A stretch of DNA of 64,000 nt, taken from contig CM055311.2 of the NCBI GenBank assembly GCA_029255685.2, positions 9,483,031 to 9,547,030 of the forward strand. Reading direction: 5' to 3'. Both the position numbers and the translations under genes were made by a program. The stretch comes from Silene conica (taxonomy: Eukaryota; Streptophyta; Magnoliopsida; Caryophyllales; Caryophyllaceae). Shown piece after piece: positions 47,762-60,056 of the stretch (its first letter is position 1; every line of letters begins with the position of its first letter). The notes under the pieces were generated by a model. It saw nothing but the letters and a program-made list of their open reading frames with translations, was not told the origin of the DNA and did no database searches.

Positions 47762-48720
47762 AATTAAAGGAAGCTTTTTTCTAAGCATGTGGTAGTCTCC
47801 ACCTTTTACAAAACACTTAATTATAAATAATGATTTATTTACAATTTTTCTACTAGAATTAGGAAATAATTAATTAGTTACAATTTTTCTATAAGAATTA
47901 GAAAATTAAAGGAAGCTTTTTTCTAAGCACGTGGTAGTCTCCACCTTTTACAAAACACTTAATTATAAATAATGATTTATTTACAATTTTTCTACTAGAA
48001 TTAGGAAATAATTAATTAGTTACAATTTTTCTATAAGAATTAGAAAATTAGTAAATTGTTGTTTAGATAACAATTTATTTATAATTTTTCTATTAGAATT
48101 AGAAAATAAGAAAACACTTAATTATAGATAATGATTTATTTACAATTTTTCTACTAGAATTATGAGATAATTAATTATTTACAATTTTTCTATTAGAATT
48201 AGAAAATTAGTAAATTGTTGTTTAGATAATAACTTATTTATAATTTTCCTATTAGAATTAGAAAATAAGAAAACACTTAAATATAAATAATGATTTATTT
48301 ACAATTTTTCTACTAGAATTAGGAAATAATTAATTAGTTACAATTTTTCTATAAGAATTATAAAATTAGTAAATTGTTGTTTAGATAATAATTTATTTAT
48401 AATTTTCCTATTAGAATTAGAAAATAAGAAAACACTTAATTATAAATAATGATTTATTTACAATTTTTCTACTAGAATTAGGAGATAATTAATTATTTAC
48501 AATTTTTCTATTAGAATTAGAAAATTAGTAAATTGTTGTTTAAATAATAATTTATTTATAATTTTCCTATTAGAATTAGAAAATAAGAAAATAATAAATT
48601 ATTTACAACTTTTCTATTAGATTTAGAAAAATAAAAAATAGCTGATTATTTACAATTTTCCTATTAGATTTAGCACATTATTATTCTTTAATATTTATAC
48701 ACTTACTATTTAGGTTTATT
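47762..48720. repeat. Tandem repeats: a 142-bp duplication followed by a 159-bp array
   Basis: The segment beginning AAAGGAAGCTTTTTTCTAAGCA is duplicated with a 142-bp period (47764 and 47906). From 47952 the marker AAAACACTTAA recurs at 48111, 48270 and 48429, an exact 159-bp period, with the array decaying after 48588. Each unit contains three sub-repeats of the form ACAATTTTTCTANNAGAATTAG. The units are over 90% alike by eye. Confidence 0.9.
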
Positions 48721-49500
48721 AACTTTATTCAACGTTTTTATTAAAAATGAAAATCGGAAATGAATTAGAATAATTGATTCTTTACAAGTTTCTTATCTTA
48801 GGACATTATTCTTTAATATTTATATACTTACTATTTAAGGTTATTAATATTATTCATCGTTTCTATTGAAAATGAAAATGGGAAAGCTTAAAAAAGAACT
48901 AATTTAGTTTGTCTTCGTCTTAACATTAAAATGGGTAAAAAATAGTCTCACGGGGATATAAGAGTAATAAGAGAAACCTTTTACTTTTTCTTATACATTT
49001 TGTTCTTATCTTTTCCATATTACTGAATCATTGAAACTTAAAATGAATACCTCCATCTTCATTAAAAATATGTGGAACTAATAAATGTAATTAGTTAAAT
49101 ATTTAAGTCTAAACAAATTCATACCTAAAAGGAACATTTGCGATCAATCATATTCGACCAAATTAAGAGCAACACTACTATTTTTTGGTACAAGAGTAGC
49201 ACTACTATTCAAGTGAGTATTATGCACTTTCGTACTTAATTATGCGAAAGAAATGAGATAATTTCTTTAATTAAGTAAAAAGAAAATAAGATAAATGTCA
49301 AATATAGTATACTTCAGAGAAACCCCAAAAATGTCAAATTTGGATTTAATTAGTATAAATATAAATATTAAAAACCACAATGATGATGTAGATAGGTGCT
49401 GAAGTAGAATAATTTTGTGGATGACATGTGTTTTAAATGGATAGAGAAAGATATTTCATAAATAACAATATTTATTCCTACATATTTTCACCTTATTATT
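48721..49500. other. AT-rich noncoding stretch
   Basis: No gene or clear repeat was found. Confidence 0.35.
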
Positions 49501-49509
49501 TAACGATGG

Positions 49510-51440
49510 GACATTGTTTGTGTTATAAAATGACATTTTTTTGTTGGGGGCGGAGGTAGATAGGTTTTGAGGGAGGAGGTAAGTGTCTTCAGGGGTAGGG
49601 TTACTCTCCGACGTTTAAGAGTATTATTTGAGTAGTACAAGCAAATTGGTCAGAGATGTTCAAAAATACAGTTTATGATTTTGATGATCAAGTTGGTTAG
49701 TTGGGTTGTCAAGTTACGATTTAAGGAGTATAAATATAAATATATAGATATTAAATAGAACATAATGATGTAGGTGATCTGAGTTAAGCGGAATAATTGT
49801 ATTGATGAGATGAAATGCAAGTGGTATTAGAAGGTTTTCATACAACAAAGTAATGACAAATAAATGGTGTTTCTGAGACGGATAGAATAAGCCTTAAAAA
49901 GATCAAAAATATTTTTTTAGTTAGTATTAGATTATAGTTTATTATAGTCCGTATTCTTTTGCTTTTCTCCATATTTTCAACTTATTCTTTACAGTATGAC
50001 ATTGTTTGATAGGGTAGGGATTGATTTTAAATTGTATGTGTCCAATGGTTTAGGGATGGGGATACATAGATCTCGAGGGAGGGGGTATGTATCTTGGGGA
50101 ATAGAGTTACTCTTCAACGTTTATAAGTGTGATGTAAGTTGCACAAGAAAATGTCTATAGGTTAGAGTTGTTCAGGGATACGATTGATTATGTTAGTCAA
50201 GTTGGGTAGTTATGTGAGAAGGGTATGCGAATATCTAAACGGTTTCGAAAAAAGTTGCGTATGTACTACATAATGATTAGAACAGATGAGCAAGTACATA
50301 GGTAGATAAATTTTATTTCAAAATTATATTTTATGTGATAGTAACAGAGACACATATGTTACGAAAAGAGCTTAAAAATATCTATAGTAACATGTATGCA
50401 TACTCAATTTTGATTGTTATAGGGCAAGATTTGATTTTACATTGGATATATCTATTGTTTCGAGCGGTGGGGGTAAATAGGTTTTGAGAGAGGAGGTAAG
50501 TGTCTTGGGGGTAGGGTTATTCTACGACGTTGAAGAGTGTGAGAGTAGTACAAATAAATGGCGGTAGGTTGAGGTATCTAGGAATACATTTTACAAATCA
50601 TTTTAATGGTTACGTTATTGGTTAAGTGGGTGAAAAGGGTACTTCATGGGTAGGATTACTCCCTGACGTTTACGAGTGTGATTTAGAAGATTGAAAAATA
50701 TATTCATATGTAGGTTGGGTGGAAAGGGTTTAATTTGTGAAAAAGTGGATAACGTGAGATATTGATTGGAGAAGGTAAATGAATAAATTTTATTTGAAAA
50801 TGTGTATTATATGAGAAAAGAACCGACAAATATAAAAATATAGGCTAAAAACATTTAAAATATCCCATGTATAAACTCAATTTTGTTTATTTGTTGGACA
50901 CAAAACTAAACAATCAAATGTTATACTCTCTTCAGTCCTATTGAATGCTCCATTGGGCCGGGAAATAATTTTAACGTGGAATGACGTTATAGTGTTTTTT
51001 GTGGGAGTATTTTTGGAAATATTTAGGGGTGTGTATAAAAAGATGTCCTAATGTGGAGTTGTAGTTGCAAATTTGCAATGATAACATTGTATATAAGAAA
51101 TAGAAGAAGATATTTATGTCAATTATTTTTAAAGTATGGAAGAAAAACATTGGATTAAATTGTACAAAAATAGAATGTGGGAACATTGGATAAGAATTAA
51201 GGAAGTATTTGTCATGTCATTATTATATCGCGGTAGATAGATAGATAGGTCTGGAGGTATGAGGTAAGTGTCTTGAGGATAGAGTTATTTTCCGACATTT
51301 AAGAGTGTGATTGAGAAGTACAAGTAAATATAGATACAATGGGGTTGTTCAGGGATGCGCATACGGTTAATTCCGATGGTCAAGTTGGTTAGTTGAGTGA
51401 AAAGGGTATGGACAATGCCTGAATGGTGTGGGAAATGGCG
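49510..51440. repeat. Degenerate tandem array with units of about 420-490 bp
   Basis: A marker like AGGAGGTAAGTGTCTTGGGGGTAGGGTTACTC followed by CGACGTTTAAGAGTGTGA and then an AGTACAAG..AAAT stretch occurs near 49575, 50090, 50495 and 51260. A shorter copy lies near 50645. A second marker (ACATTGTTTG, then GATTTTAAATTG, then CTATTGTTT) precedes each full copy. The units are strongly diverged, so the array is old relative to the 159-bp array beside it. Confidence 0.7.
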
Positions 51441-52177
51441 GGGGGAGGGGAGGTATGTAGCAAGAAAACTGATGAAGTAGATGAATTTATTTCAAGGTTG
51501 TATTATGTGTAAATGAATTAGGCGGTTTGAATTTTACACCAAATTTTGATGTAACATCTCGAGTGTTGCATCCACCGTTCATTCCTTAACAGTTCTCTCA
51601 TACCTCTTTTGTTAACCAAACAAAAAAAATGCATGTTTTTGTTTTCTCAATCAAGGATTTCTCATTCAAACAAGATCAGTTTTGAAAGCAGAAGTTAGCT
51701 AGGTTTCTGATAAATGGATGACCTTTTCAAAGGGAGAGCTAACATTGATGGATAAGTTCGGGTGTTTTGTGAAGGAGGGGTCACTTGAATATTTTAGGTG
51801 TGTATTGGAAGCTAGGAAAGAGTGTCGATGATGAGTTAGATAGTTGTTTGAGGTAGCAATAAAGATGACTAAATCGCATTTGATGATTAATTTCATGATA
51901 GGTTAGTAGGCGTGGCTTTGGATTGTGGACCATTTCATGTGTTGTTTGAAGAGTAAGAGTAGTGGTTTGAAGGGTTCATTCGTGTGGTACTGTAAATTAT
52001 TGTGGCGAGTTGGTGGTAACATTAATGAAAGAAATAAATATAAATGAGGTAATGTTTTTTAACAAAATAACACATGTATAGAACGAACTAATACTATTTT
52101 TATATATATAAAAAAATCTTATGATTTACTTTTGATTTACATGGTGAAAATTTTATGAATAACACAAATATTAGTAT
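51441..52177. other. Noncoding stretch upstream of the Helitron end
   Basis: No gene is supported. The sequence reads as unique and moderately AT-rich. Confidence 0.35.
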
Positions 52178-52205
52178 CCGTGCATCGCACGGGCAAAAAT
52201 ACTAG
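52178..52205 (+). mobile_element. Helitron 3' terminus
   Basis: A perfect 6-bp stem (CCGTGC, loop ATC, GCACGG) at 52178-52192 is followed after 9 bases by CTAG at 52202-52205 and then T. This is the classic plant Helitron end, which inserts between A and T. The upstream 5' TC end was not identified, so the length is unknown and the element may or may not include the SECA fragment. Confidence 0.7.
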
Positions 52206-52642
52206 TAATTATTATTATTTGAAGTAATTGACATCGGTTCTTGTTAAAACCGCCACAAAAACATATAACGGCGGTTCTTTAATAAGAAAAAATATTGTCA
52301 AGTATTATTCACTTTAACGTCGGTTCTAGTTAAAACCGCCACAAAAACATATAACGGCGGTTCTTTAATACAAAAGTGTTGTCAAGTATTATTAGCTTTA
52401 ACGTCGTTATTATTAACGACGGTTGTTAATACAACCGTCGTAATTGACTTATAGCGGCGTTTCTTAACTAAAACCGCCGTAAATATCTACTTCTATTACG
52501 GATGTTCTTAATTTAAACCGCCGCAATAAACCTCCTACACCTTAAAAAATTCCCTCGCGCCAATTTTTTTGGCTTTTAGCGACGGTTCTATTAGAACCGC
52601 CGCGATAAAGGCGTTGCCGTAGGGGTATTTTCTACTACTGAT
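52206..52642 (-). mobile_element. CACTA (CMC/EnSpm)-type terminus with subterminal repeats
   Basis: The minus strand starts CAGTAGTAGAAAATACCCCT, then CGGCAACGCC and GCGGCGGTTCTAATAGAACCG, typical of plant CACTA subterminal regions. Two tandem units of about 85 bp lie at 52235-52320 and 52321-52402. AACCGCC/GGCGGTT boxes occur throughout in both orientations. No opposite terminus is found near 46791. The first bases are CAGTA instead of CACTA. Confidence 0.65.
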
Positions 52643-53234
52643 AGTACAGGGTGCTTGGATGGTATGTGGAGATTTCAATTATGTTCTGACTCAAGAGGAG
52701 AGACTTGGGGGTGGTTTTGATCCTGCTGAGACTACGCCTTTTAAGGAGTGCTTGGCTTGTTGTGAATTGATGGACTGTCCTGCATTGGGGGCCTTTTATA
52801 CTTGGAATAATAAACATATTCCTGAAGAGAAAGTCTGTCCTAGGCTGGATAGATGCCTACGTAATGAGAGGTGGCTGCATTATTACCATAATTCAAAAGC
52901 AATTTTTTTGCCAGAGAGATTGTTTGATCATACTCCCGACATTGTGTCACAAGGGAACAAGAAGGCAGTGAAAAATAGACCTTTCAAATACTTTAATTTT
53001 TGGAGTAGCGGTGGGCATTTTGAGGATATAGTACATAATGGGTGGCAGCTACATATCACTGGTACCCCTATGTACAGACTGGTTAAAAACTGCAAGGACT
53101 GAAAGGTGGTTTGAAGCAGCTCAATAAAGAGAATTTTTCTGATATTGAGCAACAGACACATATAGCTCATCCCAAACTGATACAAGTGCAGAAGCAACTG
53201 CAACACCAACCAGCTGATCAGGATCTTAGACAGC

Positions 53235-53239
53235 AGGAG
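53235..53239. repeat. Copia-3 target site duplication, left (right copy at 42764-42768 on the minus strand)
   Basis: AGGAG precedes the 5' LTR here. The minus strand reads AGGAG directly after the 3' LTR remnant at 42768-42764. This ties two loci 10 kb apart to one insertion event. Confidence 0.85.
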
Positions 53240-54405
53240 TGTTGGAGTAAGTGTCCTCCACAATAGTGTGATCACGTCAATAATATAAATAATTGACAAA
53301 TCTCTGTGAAAGAATATTCATAGGATGATTCTTTATCATAGTCAACTGGTCAACATTAATCGGTAATGATTGGCTTGCTAGAGTTTGACATTACTGTCGT
53401 AATGACGGTGGTGACCAGTTGATCCCTTTAGGTCACACCTATAGGACAACTCTCTTAATGATAAATGAAATAACTGTATGTTGATACGAGTCAGTTCATT
53501 TCTAGTTTATAAATTATGTGAGGATAAAATTTATAATAAGATTGTAAATTAAAATAAATATTAAGTGATCGAAATGTCATCACCAATATTTATATGTTTA
53601 TGAAACGTATATTTGCTCGGATGAATTATTTTAAACTACAATTGTTGTAGCATCAAAACATGATTAATTAGATGTAAGTAATTATTTTACGAATAAAGTG
53701 TTTAAAAGGTTAAACTACAAATTTCGTAAAATTATATGATCAATGTACTTGATCCATGTCATATTTACAAGTATTGTGTATAGGTCCATTTCGATTGAAT
53801 GGACCGTGTGATATACACACATACACAACATTACACATTATAAGATAATGTGAGAAAGACATAAAAACATCTTATTGAATGCAATGTTTAAAGGAGGGAA
53901 CATTTGAGGGGTTTGAGGGCATCTTGATTGGGCACTCTCCCTACACCCATCCGGCCTCTTCTTTTGTGAAGAACAAAAGAATGCTTTGTCCCCTTTGTTC
54001 ATTCATTCTTGCATGAGCATTAGGGTTTTGTTTTAGAGAGAAATTAAGTCTTCATTTTTCTCCTACCAAAACCGTGCACCTCCATACATAATTCTACTAG
54101 TTAATTTGTATTAGATTTCTAGCAAAAACAAATACAAATACAAATACATTGAGTGTAGTGTGTCTTGGTGTTCATCTCTTGGAGGTCATCTCTTTGAAGG
54201 CTCAAGGAGGATCATTCCCGTGTTGAAAGCTCAAGAACAAGTGAAGAAGGTGTCTTCACTTGTGCCCTAAATAGCCGTGTATTACAATGTAAGGGTGAAC
54301 TTTTCTCCCTTAATCTCGGTTTTCATTAATGTTAAGTATGCATAAGATCTTAAGTTAATAAGGTTAACATAATAGTATGACTAAATCAAGGTATTAAACC
54401 TAACA
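53240..54405 (+). repeat. Copia-3 5' LTR
   Basis: The LTR is 1166 bp, starting TGTTGGAGTAAGTGTCC and ending CCTAACA. The distal part is shared with 42769-43427 on the other strand. Confidence 0.9.
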
Positions 54406-56188
54406 ATTGATATCAGAGCAAAGGTTGTTGCATGGTTAATCGGTTATTGTTTTTCCTAGTTTTGAGACTTAAAACAAAACTTTATTTTCGAGATATATAA
54501 GATACATCACTCGACTTTTGGCATGTTATATATAAATCTGGTCCTAAATTAATTTTAGGTTATTTTGATAATTTATGAGATTAATATTGTTCATTGTATA
54601 AATTTTAATCATTTTATATACATTTTAATGGTAAAATCGGTTTAAAATGGTTAAAATAGATAGAAAAAGTTTCTGACCTTGATTTTTCTACACGACCTCA
54701 CATGCTTATTTTACTTATTGTATGTAAAATTTGGTACAAAATAAAGTTGTATAGCATGTTTTACGATTTTATTGATAAAAACCGTATTTAGAGGCAATTT
54801 TGGTTAATAATATATGATATTTCGAATTACATTTCGAAAATTTTGACCAAAATTTTGACATTATAAATATTAAAGTAATATTTCAGAATGTTCATGAAAT
54901 TAAAATCCAAATTTCGAAAATTATTGTAATTTATTTGGATTTATTACGTAAAAGTTATGTAAATCAAGGCCTATTTGAACAATAATAATAATTAAAGGGT
55001 TAATTATAATCAAAATTATTAATGACTAATTTTGAATCCTAAAATTTGTTCGGATATTATTTAGAACATAATTTAATTTATGTTTTAATTTATGCATTTT
55101 TTAAAGGGTTAAAAGTTGCAAAATCTCATAAAACCGGTTTATTGTTGACCTAATTAATAATTAGGGCGATTTGGCATTCAAATGAACATATTACATAACA
55201 TTTATATTGCTGCGTTTTTGGTATGAATGTCATATTTCTTATTGTATAATTTTGAATTATGTAATTTGTTCTAGTATGGCCTTAGATAATCGGTAATTCC
55301 TGTAATGAAAGGGGTTATTGATTCGGTTGTAATTTAGTGATCTCGTATCACCCTATTGTATTTATTTCTATTTTATATTGTATAAAGTAGATAGAATTAT
55401 AAGATTGTAATATTTGTAATTCGGAGTTCCCAAGGCGTAGCATTCCCGGAAGGAGTCCAAGACGGTGTTCCTCAAGGAGTTTGCCGAGAAGCCCTAGGAA
55501 CCAAGGAGTTGGTTTCCGAATTGTAATTTTATTTGTTTTCTTTAGGAAAGGCCATACTAGAAATTTTATTATTTCGCTTTGTTTTTGTTTTTATATGTTG
55601 CATGCATAGCCAAATCGCCATTAACATGACATGCATATCGAGTATCGAGTCTTCAACGTATCATTTTATTATCAATAATTCACCTAATTAGTTCACTTAA
55701 AAAGGGGATAGATAATATTTGATAAGATCTCTTACATATAAATGAGACTTAGCCTTACCAAAGAAAAGAACTCATGAATCCCTTCTTCACAAGAGAGAGT
55801 GGGCTCGGCTACACCGAGGTGCTAAAATTGTTACGTTGGGTAAGTGGGGTAATAAGATTACACTCGTAGTATTTGGTTGATCTCATCGAAAGTATTCGTA
55901 ACCGTTGTTGCAATAAGTTCGGGCTAAAGATAGAAATTAATGTAATTTTATCGACCGGGAATTCTAATGTAGAATCGATTAAGTGTTAATCCACCGAGTT
56001 ATGTTAACAAGGGATGAATCGGCTATACCGTGCCCTAGTTAATATGGATTTGGGTCTCGGGATCATTTGCTTGATTGTGTAAGAGATCATTAAGTAAATG
56101 CTAAGCTTGTTTAAAGATGTTTAACAAGTATTTAAAATGATGAACGTTAATTTTTCCTTCATTTCCGTTTTGTAGTTACTTAATCGCA

Positions 56189-59100
56189 ATGGATTCATTC
56201 AACCCTATCACTATTGATTCTTGTCACAATGTTTTTGACGATATTTGCAACCAAAACAACATTGATACTACTAGAGAAGTTCATTTCGGAACGGGTCCGG
56301 ATGACAATGTTAACTTTATCACTTCTCTCCCACCTCCCAAAGGCCCACTTCTTGACACGGCTTATATTGATGAGCTAAACGAAGAATTGGATGCCTTATA
56401 CTTGAAAGAAAGAGCTTATGATGAAGCTAGTGGGAGTTCTAGCAAGAAGGGTCTTGCAAAGATTAAGAAGAAGAAAAGAAAGTTACAAAAGGGGTGATGC
56501 CACTATTGTAGTGTCATGGGCCATTGAAAGAGGAATTGTTCTAAGTACTTGCGACATATTCAAGAAGGTCTTGTAATTCCGTTAGGTAATTCCAAATCTG
56601 AAATTTTTGTTATTGACATTAATTTTGCATCCAACACAACATGGGTATTGGATACTGGTTGTGGTGCTCACCTTTGTAATCGTTTGCAGGGTTTAAGAGA
56701 AGTGGAGAAAATAGACAAGGGTGATATGGATCTCCGACTAGGAAATGGAGCTCGGGTAGCGGTCACTTCAAAAGGAACTTGCACTCTTGCCTTATCAAGT
56801 GGATACGAGTTACATTTAAATAATTGTTATTTTGTACCGTCTCTTTCCAAAAACATTATTTCTGTTGCAATGTTAGACATTGAAGGATATAGTTTTTCCA
56901 TTAAGAACAATTGTTGTATAATTTCTAAAAATGACATGGTTGTTGGCCATGCTACATCAATTAATGGGATCTATGTTTTGGAAATTTCGGACTCGTCTCA
57001 CAATGTCTATAACATACAAAACAAAAGGATAAAGACAAATGACCCAAATGAATCGTATATTTGGCATTGTCGACTTGGTCATATAAATGAGAATCGCAAC
57101 AAAAGGTTGGTAAAGACCAATATAATTAAACCATTCGAATATGAATCATATGGTACATGCGAAGCTTGTCTTCTAGGAAAGATGACTCGTAATCCCTTTA
57201 GTGGTAAAGGAACATGAGCTAGTGAATTGTTAGGGCTCATACATACGGATGTATGTGGACCACTAACAATCACCGCTAGGAGCAATTATGACTATTTCAT
57301 TACCTTCACCGATGATTTAAGCAGATATGGGTATATCTACTTAATGAAATATAAGAGTGAAGCATTTAAGAAATTTAAAGAATTTCAAAATGAAGTAGAA
57401 AACCAACTCGACAGAAAGATTAAGGCACTAGGTTCCGATCGTGGTGGTCAATATCTTAGTAACGAATTTGATTCACATCTAAAAGAATGTGGCATTGTAT
57501 CACAACTTTCACTTCCAGGAACGCCACAACTTAATGGTGTGGCAGAAAGGAGAAATCGAACCTTATTAGATATGGTCCGATCGATGATGAGCCAAATAGA
57601 CTTACCTGATTCATTTTGGGGATTTGCGATCCTCACCGCCATCAAATCGTTGAACAATAGTCCAACGAAAGCGACCGATAAGACTCCATATGAGATATGG
57701 AAGGGAAAGGTTCCTAACTTATCCTATATGAAGATATGGGGATGTGAGGCTTATGTCAGGGTTAAGACCGATGACAAACTCGCTCCACGATCCGAAAAAT
57801 GCATTTTTGTTGGTTATCCAACCACCTCACGTGGCTACCACTTCTACAAACCTCATGAAAACAAAGTGTTTGTGTCTTCTGAGGCTGTCTTTTTAGAAAA
57901 GGAATTTATTTCTAAAAGACAGAGTGGGAGAAATTTTGAACTTAATGAAGTTCGAGAAATTCAAGAGCCACAAACTGAAGCTGAGACAGACGAAGATGTT
58001 TCTTCTTCTTCTACTTCGGTTCCTATTCAACCCAGGAGGTCGAGTAGGGTTCCACATCAACCTGATAGGTATGTTGGACTAATTGAGGAAGATGGTAGCC
58101 TAGACGTATTACTTTTGGAAAGTGATGAGCCTACCACTTACAAAGCTGCAATCTCTAGTCCCGACTCCGCCAAATGGCAAGAGGCCATGATATCCGAGAT
58201 GGATTCTATGCATCAAAACCAAGTATGGGACTTGGTAGTCTTGACTAAAGAGATGAGACCTCTCCAATGCAAGTGGATCTTCAAGGTGAAGAATGGCATA
58301 GAAGGACATGATGATGTCTATAAAGCTAGGCTAGTAGCTAAGGGGTTTTCCCAAGTTCAAGGTCTTCATTATGATGAAACCTTTGCTCCGGTAGCCATGC
58401 TAAGATCCATTAGGATAATGTTAGCGATTGCCGCATTTCATGACTATGAAGTGTGGCAAATGGATGTCAAAACCGCCTTCTTAAATGGGCATTTAAAGGA
58501 GGATGTGTATATGATACAACCTGAGGGTTTTGAAGATCCTAAGAATCCTAACAAGGTATGCAAACTTAAGAGATCCATTTATGGACTTAAGCAAGCATCC
58601 AGGAGTTGGAATCATCGCTTCAATGAAGTCATAAAAGAGAATGGTTTCACTCGAAGTGTCGAGGAACCTTGTCTATATATGAAATTCAGTGGGAGCAATG
58701 TTGTATTCCTAATTTTGTATGTGGATGACATACTACTCATTGGAAATGATGTTCCAATGCTTTCATCAGTTAAAGGATGGTTAGGTAACCATTTTCAGAT
58801 GAAAGATCTAGGAAATGCGCAATGCATATTAGTTATCCGGATCTATAGAGATAGATCCAAGATGATATTGGCACTAAGTCAAGTTCTTCGACGGTTCAAC
58901 ATGGGAAATTCCAAGAGAGGGTTTATCCCCATGGGAAGTGGAATTATATTGAGAAAATCTCAGTCCCCCACGGAGCCCAAAGATGTTGAACGCATGAAAT
59001 TGATCCCTTATGCTTCCGCAGTGGGATCTATCATGTACGCCATGATATGCACTCGTCCAGATGTCTCGTATGCTTTAAGCATGACTAGTAGATATCAAGC

Positions 59101-59686
59101 GAATCCAGGTGAAAGTCACTGGATTGCAGTCAAGAAAATCCTTAAGTACTTAAGAAGAACTAAGGATTCATTTTTAGTGTTTGGAGGGGAAGAAGATTTG
59201 TGTGTAAAGGGTTACACAGATGCAAGTTTTCAAACGGATAAAGACGATTTTAAATCCCAGGATGGATTTGTCTTTATCTTGAATGGTGGTGTCATTAGTT
59301 GGAAAAGCTTCAAAGAACCAGTCGTTGCGGATTCTACTACGGAAGCAGAGTACATTGCAGCATCAGAAGCTGCTAAGGAAGCAGTATGGATAAGGCAATT
59401 CATTGAGGGACTAAGGGTAGTGCCAAATGCTGAAGATCCTATTACCCTCTACTGTGTTAACAATGGTGCTGTCTTTCAGGCTAAGGAGCCAAAGTCTAAT
59501 AATAAATCTAGACATGTACCAAGAAAATATCATGTAATTCGGGATTTCATTGATAGGAAGGAAATAGCGATTTGTAAGGTTGGGACAGACGATAATGTGG
59601 CTGATCCCTTAACCAAACCCTTGTCGCAAGTTAAGCATAATTTTCATGCTCGTTCTATGAGTCTTAAGTGTTTACCCAATGTGTAA
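56189..59686 (+). pseudogene. Copia-3 gag remnant and pol region (broken)
   Basis: A short basic gag-like end is followed by protease (LDTGCGAHLCN near 56650), integrase zinc domain (WHCRLGHINEN near 57065) and core (about 57225-57640), RT (about 58180-58900, YVDD near 58718) and RNase H (about 58990-59686, with DSTTEAEYIAASEAAKEAVW and NVADPLTKPL). Most of pol from 57227 onward is open, an unusually long reading for a rearranged copy. A full gag is not seen. Confidence 0.85.
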
Positions 59687-60056
59687 TCGATTATATGATA
59701 TAAAATGAAAAATGTTGTTTTTGCGTTCATATAAGATAATCTTGTTCATCGTTTAAGTTTTATTTATAACTTGTTTTATTTTACTACTTTGTTAAATCCA
59801 AACAGGATTGTGTGACAATTACTGAACCCTGTTAAAGTGAACTGGATTAACTTAGTTATGCCCCTAGTCACTTATATGAGGTGACATCTCGAAGTGACTA
59901 GATTATGATGCGATTGATGGTGAGTTCTAACACCATAGAGTCATAAGAGATGACTAGTCGGTCATATAGACAAACTGTAAGGTACACTTGTGTCGGGCAG
60001 TGACCGCTTATAGAGTTCTTTAGAATTCAATGGAGCCTGGTCGTGGCAAGAACTAC

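Larger units (their letters stand above)
46791..52642. mobile_element. Composite DNA-transposon insertion in LINE-B
   Basis: The left edge is at LINE codons ...SIAGI and the right edge just before GTACAGGGTGCTTGG. ATA next to both edges is a possible 3-bp duplication. The right 440 bp are CACTA-type subterminal sequence. Inside lie a captured SECA fragment, two blocks of tandem repeats and a Helitron 3' end. No transposase gene is visible, so it is nonautonomous. The left terminus does not match the right one, so the left end may be lost or rearranged. Confidence 0.6.
46391..53239 (+). pseudogene. LINE-B ORF2 5' half: endonuclease domain, split by a DNA-transposon insertion
   Basis: The first part (46391-46790) reads MTIGFWNVRGMNMVTKQRD to LWEDLKSIAG. 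The second (about 52643-53239) continues with VQGAWMVCGDFNYVL, EERLGGGFD, PRLDRCLRNERW and LFDHTPDI, the remaining endonuclease motifs, down to LRQQE at the Copia-3 target duplication. The 5.9-kb insertion at 46791-52642 separates them. There is a stop after LVKNCKD near 53101 and a frame change behind it. The 3' half of this ORF is on the minus strand at 42768-40870. Confidence 0.88.
53240..60056 (+). mobile_element. Copia-3: Copia element in LINE-B, separated from its 3' end
   Basis: The 5' LTR is at 53240-54405, followed by a primer-site-like TTGATATCAGAGC, a long leader, a gag remnant (56189-56497) and pol (56549-59686). A noncoding stretch then runs to 60056, where a Gypsy LTR interrupts it. 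Its proteins are related to those of Copia-1/2 but its LTR family is different. A remnant of its 3' LTR is at 42769-43427, and the two LTR pieces differ by about 1%, suggesting 0.4-0.8 million years. It is a fossil with about four breaks besides the rearrangement. Confidence 0.88.

Noticed and set aside
47952-48588. CRISPR-like array
   Set aside because: The units are 159 bp and AT-rich, with no unique spacers, in plant DNA. This is a minisatellite.
52659-53102. An independent third LINE
   Set aside because: The endonuclease piece continues the reading of 46391-46790 across the DNA-transposon insertion, so it belongs to LINE-B.
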